A DNA stretch of 23,479 bases from Paulinella micropora. Taxonomy: Eukaryota; Cercozoa; Imbricatea; Euglyphida. How positions within the stretch are numbered: the first letter of the stretch is position 1; each line of letters opens with the position of its first letter. The stretch spans positions 407,157 through 430,635 of the forward strand of contig BJOX01000271.1 of assembly GCA_009731375.1 (NCBI GenBank), read 5' to 3'. The position numbers were made by a program, and so were the translations under genes. Below, piece by piece: positions 1-7,908 of this stretch. The notes below the pieces were generated by a model that did no database searches, was not told where the DNA came from, and saw nothing but the letters and a program-made list of their open reading frames with translations.

Positions 1-47
<47 letters not shown>
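1..47. repeat. (TC)n microsatellite
   Basis: An almost pure TC dinucleotide run opens the window and continues beyond its left edge. The next bases (48-122) are unique sequence in which I recognise no gene. Confidence 0.95.
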
Positions 48-49
<2 letters not shown>

Positions 50-122
50 ATCAAGGAGGCGAATCCATATCAAAACTGCATGCTATGTCCCTCTTGAAAT
101 GCGGTGTGGGATAATAGAAAAT

Positions 123-448
123 GTATATGTATAGATAAGCTGCAGTGTGCCTCCTTGTAAAATGGATTGATATATGTATGTATGTAGGTATGTATTGTAC
201 GTTATACTACATAGGTATACTATGAGTGGTCTAGATAAGCTGCAGTGTGCCTCCTTGTAAAATAGATTGATATATGTATGTATGTAGGTAATGCAGGTGT
301 GTTGGTATGTATTGTACGTTATACTACGTAGGTACACTATAAGTGGTATAGATAAGCTGCAGTGTGCCTCCTTGTAAAATAGATTGATATATGTATGTAT
401 GTAGGTAATGTAGGTGTGTTGGTATATATTGTACGTTATACTACGTAG
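123..448 (+). repeat. Tandem 5' echoes of exon 0
   Basis: About three tandem units with a period of roughly 99-117 bp. Each carries an acceptor-like TAG, then the first part of the exon at 449-515 (GATAAGCTGCAGTGT, encoding DKLQC), then a diverged end (GCCTCCTTGTAAAATAG) and a short GTAT run. Echo exons start at about 215 and 332; a more truncated one is at about 131. In-frame TAA follows the retained part, so these copies cannot replace the full exon. They are tandem duplications of the acceptor plus the 5' half of exon 0. Confidence 0.8.
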
Positions 449-515
449 GTATACTATTAGTGGTATAGATAAGCTGCAGTGTCCTTCCTGGAGAAATGGC
501 AGCGCAATCCGCAGG
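449..515 (+). CDS. Exon 0, HTTM-domain protein (gene 1), C-terminal half
   Basis: Seen: a 67-bp open stretch between an acceptor TAG (446-448) and a donor-like GTTAGA (516). One leading base completes a codon, then 22 codons including SGIDKLQCPSW and RNGSAIRR, ending in phase 0. Family knowledge: HTTM proteins carry a conserved 'SG.xKL..p.W..G.A' signature at the start of the second half of the domain, which this matches closely. HTTM proteins are multi-pass membrane proteins related to vitamin K-dependent gamma-carboxylase; the substrate is unknown for most. Inference: this is a small internal exon of gene 1, whose 5' part lies left of the window. Its end is phase-compatible with exon A at 2803. 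Start and end are chosen from splice sites and phase; no transcript is available. Confidence 0.62.
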
Positions 516-523
516 GTTAGATA

Positions 524-532
524 TTTTCTATT

Positions 533-563
<31 letters not shown>
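524..563. repeat. (TATC)n microsatellite
   Basis: Imperfect TATC/TATT array between the donor of exon 0 and the first copy of repeat family X. Confidence 0.85.
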
Positions 564-1014
564 CCCTGGAGACGGTCTCTGCCACTGGCAACTCAGCCCG
601 GGGTTCAGATCTAACTATCTCCTACAATGACGATTTTGTGTCCGCCGTTAATCGCGCGCAGCGCAAGGGCTAAACAGGCAACCAACTCCTGACCATGGCT
701 GATGAAGTCGGGGCGTGATGCAAAGGGTTGATGAAGTCGGGGTTGTAGAAGGTAACTCACAACGAGCGTGAACTCCTGAAACCTCGACTTGCTTGTGGCA
801 TCATCTCCTTAGGGCACACGCTCCTGGGGAGTGTTCTAGTGTTGTCCCGTATAGTTCAAAAGGGCTCGGCTACCTTTCGGCTTGAACTGGGCACAGACAC
901 CAACCACAGCGAGACAGTGGTTGGTGTGCAGCTTGGCCGGTGCTGAAAGTTCTTGTCCGGGGGTAGTATAGGAGGCCATGGCTTTTCAAGCTAAGCCACG
1001 CCCATAGATTAAAC
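564..1014. repeat. Dispersed repeat family X, copy 1
   Basis: A 451-bp non-coding unit that begins CCCTGGAGACGGTCTCTGCC and ends ATAGATTAAAC directly before (TATC)n. It contains three clear stem-loops: ACACCAACCAC paired with GTGGTTGGTGT (about 897-927), AGTTCAA paired with TTGAACT (about 850-890), and TGGCTT paired with AAGCCA near the end. No long reading frame, terminal inverted repeat or convincing pol III box pair is visible. It is nearly identical to the copy at 1091-1540. It could be a SINE-like or other non-autonomous element with a TATC tail, or a two-copy tandem duplication. Confidence 0.85.
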
Positions 1015-1015
1015 A

Positions 1016-1090
<75 letters not shown>
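1015..1090. repeat. (TATC)n microsatellite between family X copies
   Basis: About 19 uninterrupted TATC units separating the two direct copies of family X. The same motif flanks both copies on the outside. Confidence 0.95.
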
Positions 1091-1091
<1 letters not shown>

Positions 1092-1540
1092 CCTGGAGAC
1101 GGTCTCTGCCACTGGCAACTCAGCCCGGGGTTCAGATCTAACTATCTCCTACAATGACGATTTTGTGTCCGCCGTTAATCGCGCGCAGCGCAAGGGCTAA
1201 ACAGGCAACCAACTCCTGACCATGGCTGATGAAGTCGGGGCGTGATGCAAAGGGTTGATGAAGTCGGGGTTGTAGAAGGTAACTCACAACGAGCGTGAAC
1301 TCCTGAAACCTCGGCTTACAAGCGCATCATCTCCTTAGGGCACACGCTCCTGGGGAGTGTTCTAGTGTTGTCCCGTATAGTTCAAAAGGGCTCGGCTACC
1401 TTTCGGCTTGAACTGGGCACAGACATCAACCACAGCGAGACAGTGGTTGGTGTGCAGCTTGGCCGGTGCTGAAAGTTCTTGTCCGGGGGTAGTATAGGAG
1501 GCCATGGCTTTTCAAGCTAAGCCACGCCCATAGATTAAAC
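1091..1540. repeat. Dispersed repeat family X, copy 2
   Basis: Direct repeat of 564-1014 in the same orientation. Differences are few: CGACTTGCTTGTGG in copy 1 against CGGCTTACAAGCG in copy 2, and ACACCAACC against ACATCAACC. The second change replaces a C-G pair of the long stem with a T-G wobble, so the hairpin survives. The very high identity points to recent duplication, either transposition or unequal exchange through the TATC arrays. Confidence 0.85.
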
Positions 1541-1648
<108 letters not shown>

Positions 1649-1650
<2 letters not shown>

Positions 1651-1670
1651 CAATCTGCAGGGTTAGACAT
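1649..1670 (+). repeat. 3' echo of exon 0
   Basis: GCGCAATCTGCAGGGTTAGA repeats the last bases of exon 0 and its donor (GCGCAATCCGCAGGGTTAGA at 502-521) with one change. It lies downstream of the intact exon, on the far side of the family X copies. Confidence 0.7.
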
Positions 1671-1676
1671 TCATGC

Positions 1677-1744
1677 ATACATATTGACGTACATACGTAC
1701 GTACGTACGTACATACACGCATACATACATATATACATACATAC

Positions 1745-1775
<31 letters not shown>

Positions 1776-1975
1776 CATACATACATACGTACGTACGTAC
1801 GTACGTACATACATACATACATACACACATACATACATACATACGTATGTACCCATTCTACCTCTCTACCTCTCTACCTCTCTGCGTCTCTACCTCTCTA
1901 CCTCTCTACGCATTCCCTCAATCATTCGTTTCTTAGTATCTATCCATCCATCCATCCAAAAATCTGTCCATCTTA
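1677..1975. repeat. (TACA/TACG)n array and TACCTCTC/CATC pyrimidine tract
   Basis: TACATACA and ACGTACGT units to about 1850, then a TACCTCTC octamer run (about 1859-1910) and CATC units. No exon-like island is visible. Confidence 0.85.
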
Positions 1976-2800
1976 TCTATATCTATATCTACATCTACAT
2001 CTTATCTATATCTATATCTGTATCTGTATCTATATCTATATCTATACCTATACCTATACCTATATCTATATCTATATATCTATATCTATATCTATATCTA
2101 TATCTATATCTATATCTGTATCTGTATCTATATCTATATCTATATCTATATCTATATCTATATCTATATCTATATCTATTATATCTATATATCTATATAT
2201 CTATATATCTATATATCTATATATCTATATATCTATATCTATATCTATATCTATATCTATATATCTATATATCTATATATCTATATATCTATATATCTAT
2301 ATATCTATATATCTATATATATATATCTATATATCTATATATCTATATATCTATATATCTATATATCTATATATCTATATATCTATATATCTATATATCT
2401 ATATATCTATATATCTATATATCTATATCTATATCTATATCTACATCTACATCTACATCTACATCTACATCTATCTACATCTACATCTACATCTACATCT
2501 ACATCTATATCTATATCTATATCTATATCTATATCTATATCTAAATCTAAAAATCTATATATATATATGTATATATATCTATACCTATACCTATACCTAT
2601 ACCTCCTATATCTATATCTATATCTATATCCATATCTATATCTATATCTATATCTATATCTATATCTATATCTATATCTATATATATATACCTATACCTA
2701 TACCTATACCTCCTATATCTATATCTATATCTATATCTATATCTATATCTTTATCTATATCTATATCTATATCTATATCTATATCTATATCTATCTATTC
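1976..2800. repeat. Long (TATATC)n / (TATC)n / (TACATC)n array, intron 0-A
   Basis: About 825 bp of TATATC hexamers with patches of TACATC, TACC and TATA. It ends in TCTATTCAG, the acceptor of exon A. The 286-codon open frame over this stretch is all Y/I/L/S/T repeats and is not a gene. Confidence 0.92.
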
Positions 2801-2802
2801 AG

Positions 2803-2877
2803 GTATTAGAGAACCCCCTTGCTCGCGACACTCCGCTGCGTCTCTGGCTATTAGCTACCCCTGAGCCTATGTTACAG
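2803..2877 (+). CDS. Exon A, HTTM-domain protein (gene 1)
   Basis: Seen: a 75-bp exon (25 codons, phase 0 to 0) between acceptor TTCAG (to 2802) and donor GTGTTC (2878). It encodes VLENPLARD, then [16 protein letters not shown]. Family knowledge: HTTM proteins have a conserved 'NPLAR(D)..LR..LL..P' element directly after the 'SG..KL..W..G.A' signature, which here ends exon 0. Phases of exons 0 and A agree. Inference: these residues lie in the loop and helix start that follow the KL/W motif. Confidence comes from the order of motifs and from the reappearance of the same reading frame in diverged echoes at 3318-3540 and 3592-3646. Confidence 0.65.
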
Positions 2878-2939
2878 GTGTTCTATCATATACAGCATCA
2901 CACTACAAAGACAAAGACGTTTACGTATACATATAAGGA

Positions 2940-2984
2940 CAAGTGAAAAAAATTCGGCCACCTCAAATTTCGGAAACAAAAAAG

Positions 2985-3038
<54 letters not shown>

Positions 3039-3126
3039 ANNNNNNNNNNNNNNNNNNNNNNNNNNNNNNNNNNNNNNNNNNNNNNNNNNNNNNNNNNNNN
3101 NNNNNNNNNNNNNNNNNNNNNNNNNN

Positions 3127-3186
<60 letters not shown>

Positions 3187-3290
3187 GTATCTTGCGGTGA
3201 AGGACTTGGGAAGAATTCCTACCACCCAAAGTTTTGCGCAAAAACAATGTATTCTGCGGTGAAAAATCACTGGCCGAAATTTTTCACTGG
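2940..3290. mobile_element. TIR-bounded insertion with poly(A) core (interrupted by a gap)
   Basis: CAAGTGAAAAAAATTCGGCC (2940-2959) and TGGCCGAAATTTTTCACTGG (3271-3290) are an imperfect inverted repeat of about 20 bp. Between them are poly(A) from about 2981 to 3036, 87 N, poly(A) from 3127 to 3185, and a right part with two related stretches (TATCTTGCGGTGAAGGA and TATTCTGCGGTGAAAAA). It resembles a MITE-like or foldback element in intron A-B. No clear target-site duplication is visible and the gap hides the core, so the family is not assigned. Confidence 0.45.
3040..3126. other. Assembly gap inside poly(A)
   Basis: 87 N flanked by A homopolymers on both sides. The homopolymers may be partly artefacts of gap closure. 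Confidence 0.97.
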
Positions 3291-3317
3291 TTCTTATAAC
3301 TTGTCTAAACTACCTTA

Positions 3318-3363
3318 TCTCCCTCGCTCGCGACACCAGCTGCGTCTCTAGCTATTGTTTAAA

Positions 3364-3422
<59 letters not shown>

Positions 3423-3540
3423 ATATATATATCTACCTACCTACCTACCTACCTACCTATCTATCTATCTATCTACCTACCTACCTACCTACCTACCTAC
3501 CTACACCAGAACCTATGCTACAAGGCATTTGTCATATACA
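3318..3540 (+). repeat. Split echo of exon A
   Basis: CGCTCGCGACACC..GCTGCGTCTCTAGCTATTG (about 3320-3356) copies the first part of exon A. CACCAGAACCTATGCTACAAG (about 3504-3524) copies its TPEPMLQ end and is followed by GCATTTGTCATATAC, related to the donor-side GTGTTCTATCATATAC of exon A. The two parts are separated by a TATC/TACC array (3362-3503). The donor GT has become GC. It looks like an exon duplicate that later acquired or expanded a microsatellite inside its coding part. Confidence 0.65.
3362..3503. repeat. (TATC)n then (TACC)n microsatellite
   Basis: About 15 TATC units, a short TA stretch, then alternating TACC and TATC blocks, sitting inside the split echo of exon A. Confidence 0.92.
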
Positions 3541-3591
3541 TAGAAGTATACATACATGTACATAGAAATATACGTACGCATACATAATTTT

Positions 3592-3646
3592 CAATTGCTT
3601 GCGATGCTCCGCTGCGTCTCTGCCTCTTAGCCACACCAGAAAACGA
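3592..3646 (+). repeat. Third partial copy of exon A
   Basis: GCTTGCGATGCTCCGCTGCGTCTCTGCCTCTTAGCCACACCAG region, in frame equivalent to APLRLCLLATPE of exon A. It then breaks off into (TA)n. Frame is preserved but the end and donor are missing. Confidence 0.65.
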
Positions 3647-3702
<56 letters not shown>

Positions 3703-3750
3703 TCTATCTATCTATCTATCTATATCTATCTATCTATATATCTATCTATC

Positions 3751-3796
<46 letters not shown>
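3647..3796. repeat. (TA)n and (TATC)n microsatellites
   Basis: TA array with a CACATA interruption to about 3702, then TATC and TATATC units. Confidence 0.92.
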
Positions 3797-3797
<1 letters not shown>

Positions 3798-3918
3798 GCT
3801 TCTTTGCATTGGAGATCTTGTTTCTGCCTATGTATGTATATATGTATGTAATATATGTATGTATAACATAGGCTCTGACCTATGCTTCTTTATCCTTGGA
3901 GATCTTGTTTCTGCGTAT
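3797..3918 (+). repeat. Two upstream echoes of exon B
   Basis: CTTCTTTGCATTGGAGATCTTGTTTCTGCCTATG (first, 3799-3832) and TGACCTATGCTTCTTTATCC followed by TTGGAGATCTTG (second, about 3877-3918) repeat the body of exon B at 4068-4122. Both keep the LEILFL reading frame but end in GTAT repeats before the MAI codons and donor. Confidence 0.7.
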
Positions 3919-4065
3919 GTATGTATGTATGTATGTATGTATGTATTTATGTATGTATGTATGTATGCATGCATGTATGTATGTATGTGTGTATGTGTGT
4001 ATGTACGCATGCACATGTATGTATGTATGTATGTATTTATGTATGTATGTATGTATGTATGTAAT
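3919..4065. repeat. (GTAT)n microsatellite
   Basis: GTATGTAT array with GCAT, GTGT and TTAT variants, ending just before the acceptor of exon B. Confidence 0.92.
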
Positions 4066-4067
4066 AG

Positions 4068-4122
4068 GCGTTGACCTATGCTTCTTTGGCGTTGGAGATA
4101 TTGTTCTTACCTATGGCGATAG
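4068..4122 (+). CDS. Exon B, HTTM-domain protein (gene 1)
   Basis: Seen: 55 bp between acceptor AATAG (to 4067) and donor GTAGGT (4123). Entry is phase 0, giving ALTYASLALEILFLPMAI plus one base. The peptide is a hydrophobic helix with a conserved-looking LE pair. Family knowledge: in HTTM proteins the helix after 'NPLAR...P' typically reads 'lT...l.LEi.flPl'. Exon A ends in phase 0 and exon C needs one base, so both neighbours agree. The intron to exon C is only 70 bp and is almost entirely GTAT repeats. Confidence 0.65.
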
Positions 4123-4190
4123 GTAGGTATGTATGTATGTATGTATGCATGTATGTATGTATGTTGTATGTATGTATGTTATGTATGTAT
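4123..4190. repeat. (GTAT)n microsatellite forming the 70-bp intron B-C
   Basis: The intron between exons B and C is GTAGGTATGTATG repeats to the acceptor TATAG, with two slipped TGTTGTAT and TGTTATG positions. A microsatellite is the whole intron. Confidence 0.75.
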
Positions 4191-4192
4191 AG

Positions 4193-4215
4193 GCGGTGCG
4201 GTTCCTCGTGCTATG
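4193..4215 (+). CDS. Exon C (micro-exon), HTTM-domain protein (gene 1)
   Basis: Seen: 23 bp between acceptor TATAG (to 4192) and donor GTAACA (4216). With the single base carried from exon B it encodes GGAVPRAM and leaves phase 0. Family knowledge: HTTM domains have a short loop with an Arg between the LE helix and the 'HLGI' helix. The phase change 1 to 0 is exactly what exon D requires. Such a short exon would be missed by most gene finders; it rests on phase and position only. Confidence 0.5.
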
Positions 4216-4227
4216 GTAACATACATC

Positions 4228-4228
<1 letters not shown>

Positions 4229-4312
<84 letters not shown>
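4229..4312. repeat. (TATC)n microsatellite
   Basis: About 20 uninterrupted TATC units. Confidence 0.97.
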
Positions 4313-4314
<2 letters not shown>

Positions 4315-4350
4315 GTCTATCGTTTGTCGTCACTGACAGCCATACACACA

Positions 4351-4393
4351 TTTATCGGTCACCTCCACAAAATGTGGTAAGGTTACCGATAAA
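4351..4393. other. Stem-loop 1
   Basis: TTTATCGGTCACC (4351-4363) pairs with GGTTACCGATAAA (4381-4393) with one mismatch. An inner CCACA/TGTGG stem is closed by a three-base AAA loop (4365-4377). Confidence 0.75.
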
Positions 4394-4399
4394 ACTACA

Positions 4400-4492
4400 T
4401 ATGCGGCGCGCCAAATTTGGCGTGTTTTGCGGGCTCGCCGGCCCGGCTCCGGCTCGCCCGCAAAACACGTCAAATTTGTGGCTAGCCGCATA
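4400..4492. other. Stem-loop 2, GC-rich foldback
   Basis: TATGCGGC (4400-4407) pairs with GCCGCATA (4485-4492). Inside, CCAAATTTGGCGTGTTTTGC with GGGC pairs with GCCCGCAAAACACG, then TCAAATTTG. The centre is GC-rich (CTCGCCGGCCCGGCTCCGG). The arm is about 35 bp with a few mismatches, and it is the most GC-rich stretch in a very AT-rich intron. A foldback MITE or an RNA hairpin are both possible. Confidence 0.75.
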
Positions 4493-4632
4493 ATATACTA
4501 TTATACACCCTTGTTGTTGTTGTACGTTGTTGTCGTTGTTGTTGTCGTTTGTCCTCACTGACTGCAATATACATACACTTATACACCCACTTATACACAC
4601 ATCCGTACACAGGTTTGTTTTTGATCAATCTT

Positions 4633-4660
4633 GCATATATATATATGTGTATATATATAC

Positions 4661-4693
<33 letters not shown>

Positions 4694-4910
4694 CACATTA
4701 TATATACATATATACATACACACACATATATATATAATATATATATATATATATGTATATTATATATATATATACATATATATACATATATATATTATAT
4801 ATATATACATATATTTATATGTATATGTGCATATTATATATTTATATTTAAAAAAAAATATATATATATATATAGATACATACACACAAACATATTTACA
4901 TACATACAAA
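4633..4910. repeat. (TA)n-rich low-complexity tract
   Basis: Almost pure TA/TATACA repeats with several long self-complementary TATATA blocks, prone to cruciform extrusion. No exon-like island is visible. Confidence 0.9.
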
Positions 4911-4929
4911 TATATATGCATGTTATTAG

Positions 4930-4983
4930 GTTTTGGGTGGTATGATAGGGATGCATCTAGACATATTGCTCGTTATAAACTTT
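4930..4983 (+). repeat. 5' echo of exon D (copy a)
   Basis: After acceptor-like ATTAG, the sequence GTTTTGGGTGGTATGATAGG continues to AAACTTT. In frame it reads [18 protein letters not shown], an intact but diverged copy of the first half of exon D at 6019. It then stops and TACA repeats follow. Confidence 0.8.
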
Positions 4984-5076
4984 AAACATAGACATGCATA
5001 CATGCAAACATACATAAATACATAAATACATAAATACATAAATACACAAATACATAACTTACATACATGCATACTA

Positions 5077-5107
<31 letters not shown>

Positions 5108-5410
5108 CATACATGCATGCATACATACATTTACATACATACAAATACAGATTGCTAGCATTATCGGGATGCACCTTTTACATACATACATGCATACATA
5201 CATACACATACATACATACGTACGTACGTAACGTACGTACGTAACGTACGTACGTAACGTACGTACGTAACGTAACGTAACGTAACGTAACGTACGCAAC
5301 ATACGTAACGTACGTACATACATACATACATGCATATACTTTGCTCGTTTTCAACTTTCCACATATACACAAATACATACATAAATACACACATACACAA
5401 ATACATACTT
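4984..5410. repeat. (TACA)n, ACGT/TAACG array and a split echo of exon D
   Basis: TACA and ATAAATAC repeats surround GCTAGCATTATCGGGATGCACC (5154-5175; IGMHL) and CTTTGCTCGTTTTCAACTTTC (5339-5359; LLVFNF). These are two consecutive parts of exon D separated by about 165 bp. Between them lies an unusual CpG-containing array of ACGTACGTA and repeated TAACG (about 5219-5312), each ACGT being self-complementary. Confidence 0.75.
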
Positions 5411-5436
5411 ACATAAATACATAATACTCACACGTG

Positions 5437-5438
5437 TG

Positions 5439-5499
<61 letters not shown>

Positions 5500-5503
5500 G
5501 ATT

Positions 5504-5550
<47 letters not shown>

Positions 5551-5605
5551 GATTTTGTTGTTGTTGTTGTTGTTGATTTTGTTGTTGTTGTTTTTGTTGT
5601 TGTTA
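5437..5605. repeat. (GTT)n microsatellite
   Basis: About 55 GTT triplets with four GATTTT/GTTTTT interruptions. Complementary to the (AAC)n array at 5666-5719. Confidence 0.95.
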
Positions 5606-5664
5606 TTCTTGTGATGGGATGGTCGCGATGCATCTAGGCATCTTGTTCTTTAATTAACTTGATC

Positions 5665-5705
<41 letters not shown>

Positions 5706-5775
5706 AAACAACAACAACAGCAAAATGCATCTAGGCACCTTGTTCTTTAATTAACTTGATCGACTTGTCCATGCA
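5606..5775 (+). repeat. Two 5' echoes of exon D (copies d, e) around (AAC)n
   Basis: GATGCATCTAGGCATCTTGT (from 5627) and AATGCATCTAGGCACCTTGT (from 5723) copy the MHLGILF part of exon D. Both continue TCTTTAATTAACTTGATC, which holds an in-frame stop (TAA). An (AAC)n array (5666-5719) separates them. Confidence 0.75.
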
Positions 5776-5814
5776 TCGATAAATATATAGTCATGTATAA
5801 CTTAGATACATAGA

Positions 5815-6017
5815 TTAACACACACACACACACTGTACATACATACATACATACACATACATATGTACATACATACATGTGCACATACATACATACATAC
5901 ATACATACATACATACATACATACAGGTGTGGGGTGGCATGATCGGGATGCATCTCGGTATCTTGTTTGTTACATACATACATACAACATACATACATAC
6001 ATACATACATACGTACA
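5815..6017 (+). repeat. (CA)n, (TACA)n and 5' echo of exon D (copy f)
   Basis: CA and TACA arrays with an island at 5927-5972. After acceptor TACAG it reads GTGTGGGGTGGCATGATCGG and onward to CTTGTTTGTTAC, in frame [15 protein letters not shown]. It then truncates into TACA repeats that lead to the acceptor of the full exon D. Confidence 0.8.
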
Positions 6018-6018
6018 G

Positions 6019-6123
6019 GTGTGGGCTGGAATGATCGGGATGCATCTCGGTATCTTGTTCGTTATCAACTTCACTGACTTATCTCTCGGAGTCCTTATGA
6101 TACACGCGTTTACACTCCCGACG
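6019..6123 (+). CDS. Exon D, HTTM-domain protein (gene 1), 'HLGI...FTDL' helix
   Basis: Seen: 105 bp (35 codons) between acceptor GTACAG (to 6018) and donor-like GTTACG (6124), phase 0 to 0. It encodes VWAGMIGMHLGILFVINF followed by TDLSLGVLMIHAFTLPT. Family knowledge: this is the best-conserved helix region of one HTTM subfamily, with 'HLGI...iNFtDLt.GvLMiH.FTf'. The usual HLFTFD is HAFTLP here. Order and phase match exons 0-C. At least five diverged 5' copies lie upstream and three 3' copies downstream. The 3' border is inferred from where those 3' copies lose similarity. Confidence 0.7.
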
Positions 6124-6128
6124 GTTAC

Positions 6129-6129
6129 G

Positions 6130-6203
<74 letters not shown>

Positions 6204-6227
6204 GTATATATATATATATATATATAT
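6129..6227. repeat. (TATC)n and (TA)n microsatellites
   Basis: About 19 TATC units, then TATATATA, between exon D and its first 3' echo. Confidence 0.95.
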
Positions 6228-6293
6228 CTTTACTGACTTATCTCTCGGAGTCCTCATGATACACGCTTTTACACTCCCGACGGTTACGATCTA
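6228..6293 (+). repeat. 3' echo of exon D (copy h)
   Basis: TTTACTGACTTATCTCTCGG through CCCGACGGTTACGATCTACC copies the second half of exon D and its donor region. It keeps the TDLSLGVLMIHAFTLPT frame. Confidence 0.85.
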
Positions 6294-6309
6294 CCTATCT
6301 ATCTACCTA

Positions 6310-6351
<42 letters not shown>

Positions 6352-6352
6352 G

Positions 6353-6405
<53 letters not shown>

Positions 6406-6406
6406 G

Positions 6407-6451
<45 letters not shown>

Positions 6452-6452
6452 G

Positions 6453-6513
<61 letters not shown>
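6294..6513. repeat. (TATC)n microsatellite
   Basis: About 50 TATC units with occasional TGTATC and GTC variants. Confidence 0.97.
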
Positions 6514-6515
<2 letters not shown>

Positions 6516-6581
6516 TTACTGACTTATCTCTCGGAGTCCTCATGATACACGCTTTTACACTCCCGACGGTTACGATCTACC
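6514..6581 (+). repeat. 3' echo of exon D (copy i)
   Basis: Virtually identical to the copy at 6228-6293, so the (TATC)n plus echo unit was itself duplicated. Confidence 0.85.
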
Positions 6582-6595
6582 TATCTAAATACCTA

Positions 6596-6645
<50 letters not shown>

Positions 6646-6656
6646 GTATCTATCTG

Positions 6657-6705
<49 letters not shown>

Positions 6706-6744
6706 GTATCTATCTGTATCTATCTATCTATCTATCTATCTATC
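6582..6744. repeat. (TATC)n microsatellite
   Basis: TATC array with four TGTATC variants in a regular pattern, repeating the structure of 6294-6513. Confidence 0.97.
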
Positions 6745-6746
6745 TT

Positions 6747-7455
6747 CCCTGGCCCCGCCTGGTACTAGGGAGCTTTGGTATTGCCTGTATCAGTCCCTTC
6801 CGTGCAAACATCACGGCTTAGCTGGGCATCGGGTTAATACTTTACCCACAGACTTCCTGGTTGACGAAATCAGAAGCTCCTTTTTTCTGACATTAGTCGA
6901 TATTTCATCAGTTGATCTTATCACTTACTCTACGGAATGAACCAAGGCCACTTGAGGTGTCACTGACCCTCTCTTGGGCTTGATTTTTTGAAATGGGTGC
7001 CATCTGTCGACAGACAGAGAATTAGGGGATGGTGTGGGTGTGCTGGGCCCGTGGTGGGGTGCCTTATGTGTGCCTAGCCATACGCCTATAAGTCACATGC
7101 CGAAATAGCGACGGGAAGCACAATCCTGTTCCCTCAGGGTGCCCTTTCTCGCTTGTTGAGCCCGGAATAAAACCCACAGTGCTCTGTCGGTTTATACTAG
7201 ACTGTCGAACAGTCTCGAAACTCCATCTGCTTACTGGGCCCTCTGTAATGGAGGTGGGAGCTCGTTCTGCAAGGGGCGCTTTATGGAACGAGCCCTGGCC
7301 CCGCCTGGTACTAGGGAGCTTTGGTATTGCCTGTATCAGTCCCTTCCGTGCAAACATCACGGCTTAGCTGGGCATCGGGTTAATACTTTACCCACAGACT
7401 TCCTGGTTGACGAAATCAGAAGCTCCTTTTTTCTGACATTAGTCGATATTTCATC
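6747..7455 (+). repeat. Dispersed repeat family Y, copy 1 (546-bp period, 1.3 units)
   Basis: The first 163 bp (6747-6909, CCCTGGCCCCGCCTGGTACT to GTCGATATTTCATC) recur identically at 7293-7455, giving direct repeats with a 546-bp period. The internal part has no convincing gene; the open frames read through it without recognisable motifs. A GACTGTCGAACAGTC hairpin is present near 7200. It could be a miniature terminal-repeat element, but the ends lack TG..CA and the related copy at 15243-15850 starts at a different point. A tandemly arranged non-autonomous repeat is therefore at least as likely. TATC arrays border it on both sides. Confidence 0.8.
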
Positions 7456-7504
7456 TATCACCTCATGATACACGCTTTTACACACCCGACGGTTACGATC
7501 TACC
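7456..7504 (+). repeat. 3' echo of exon D (copy j)
   Basis: CCTCATGATACACGCTTTTA through CCGACGGTTACGATCTACC is a shorter copy of the end of exon D. It sits immediately after family Y, indicating that Y inserted into or was copied within this echo/TATC array. Confidence 0.8.
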
Positions 7505-7512
7505 TATCTATC

Positions 7513-7520
7513 TACCTATG

Positions 7521-7580
<60 letters not shown>

Positions 7581-7908
7581 ACTCTAATTATCTATCCATC
7601 TCTTCATCTATCTCTTCATCTATCTCTTTATCTATCTCTTTATCGATCTCTTTATCGATCTCTTTATCGATCTCTTTATCGATCTCTTTATCGATCTCTT
7701 TATCTATCTCTTTATCTATCTCTTTATCGATCTCTTTTTCTATGTCATCTATCTCATCTATCTCAATCAGCTAATCTATTTTATATATCTCTTTATCGAT
7801 CTCTTTATCGATCTCTTTTTCTGTCTCATCTATCTCATCTATCTCAATCAGCTAATCTATTTTACATATGTATATTCATGCATGTCTAATATACGCATGA
7901 ATGTGGTG

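Larger units (their letters stand above)
4319..4570. repeat. Imperfect direct repeat flanking a hairpin cluster
   Basis: TCGTTTGTCGTCACTGACAG (from 4319) and TCGTTTGTCCTCACTGACTG (from 4546) are near-identical direct repeats, extended by CCATACAC and CAATATAC. They bracket the two hairpins at 4351-4492 and a (TTG)n run (about 4510-4545). They may be an old duplicated target or another pair of tandem duplicate edges. Confidence 0.6.

Noticed and set aside
1684-2809. Long open frames of YLYLYIYIS type (286 and 80 codons)
   Set aside because: Direct translations of (TATATC)n. The repeat length and lack of stop reflect the motif, not selection; both strands and several frames are open.
6747-7455. 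LTR retrotransposon or TRIM with 163-bp LTRs
   Set aside because: Ends lack TG..CA, no primer-binding site or polypurine tract is evident, and the second locus begins at a different position. Kept as a 546-bp-period repeat.
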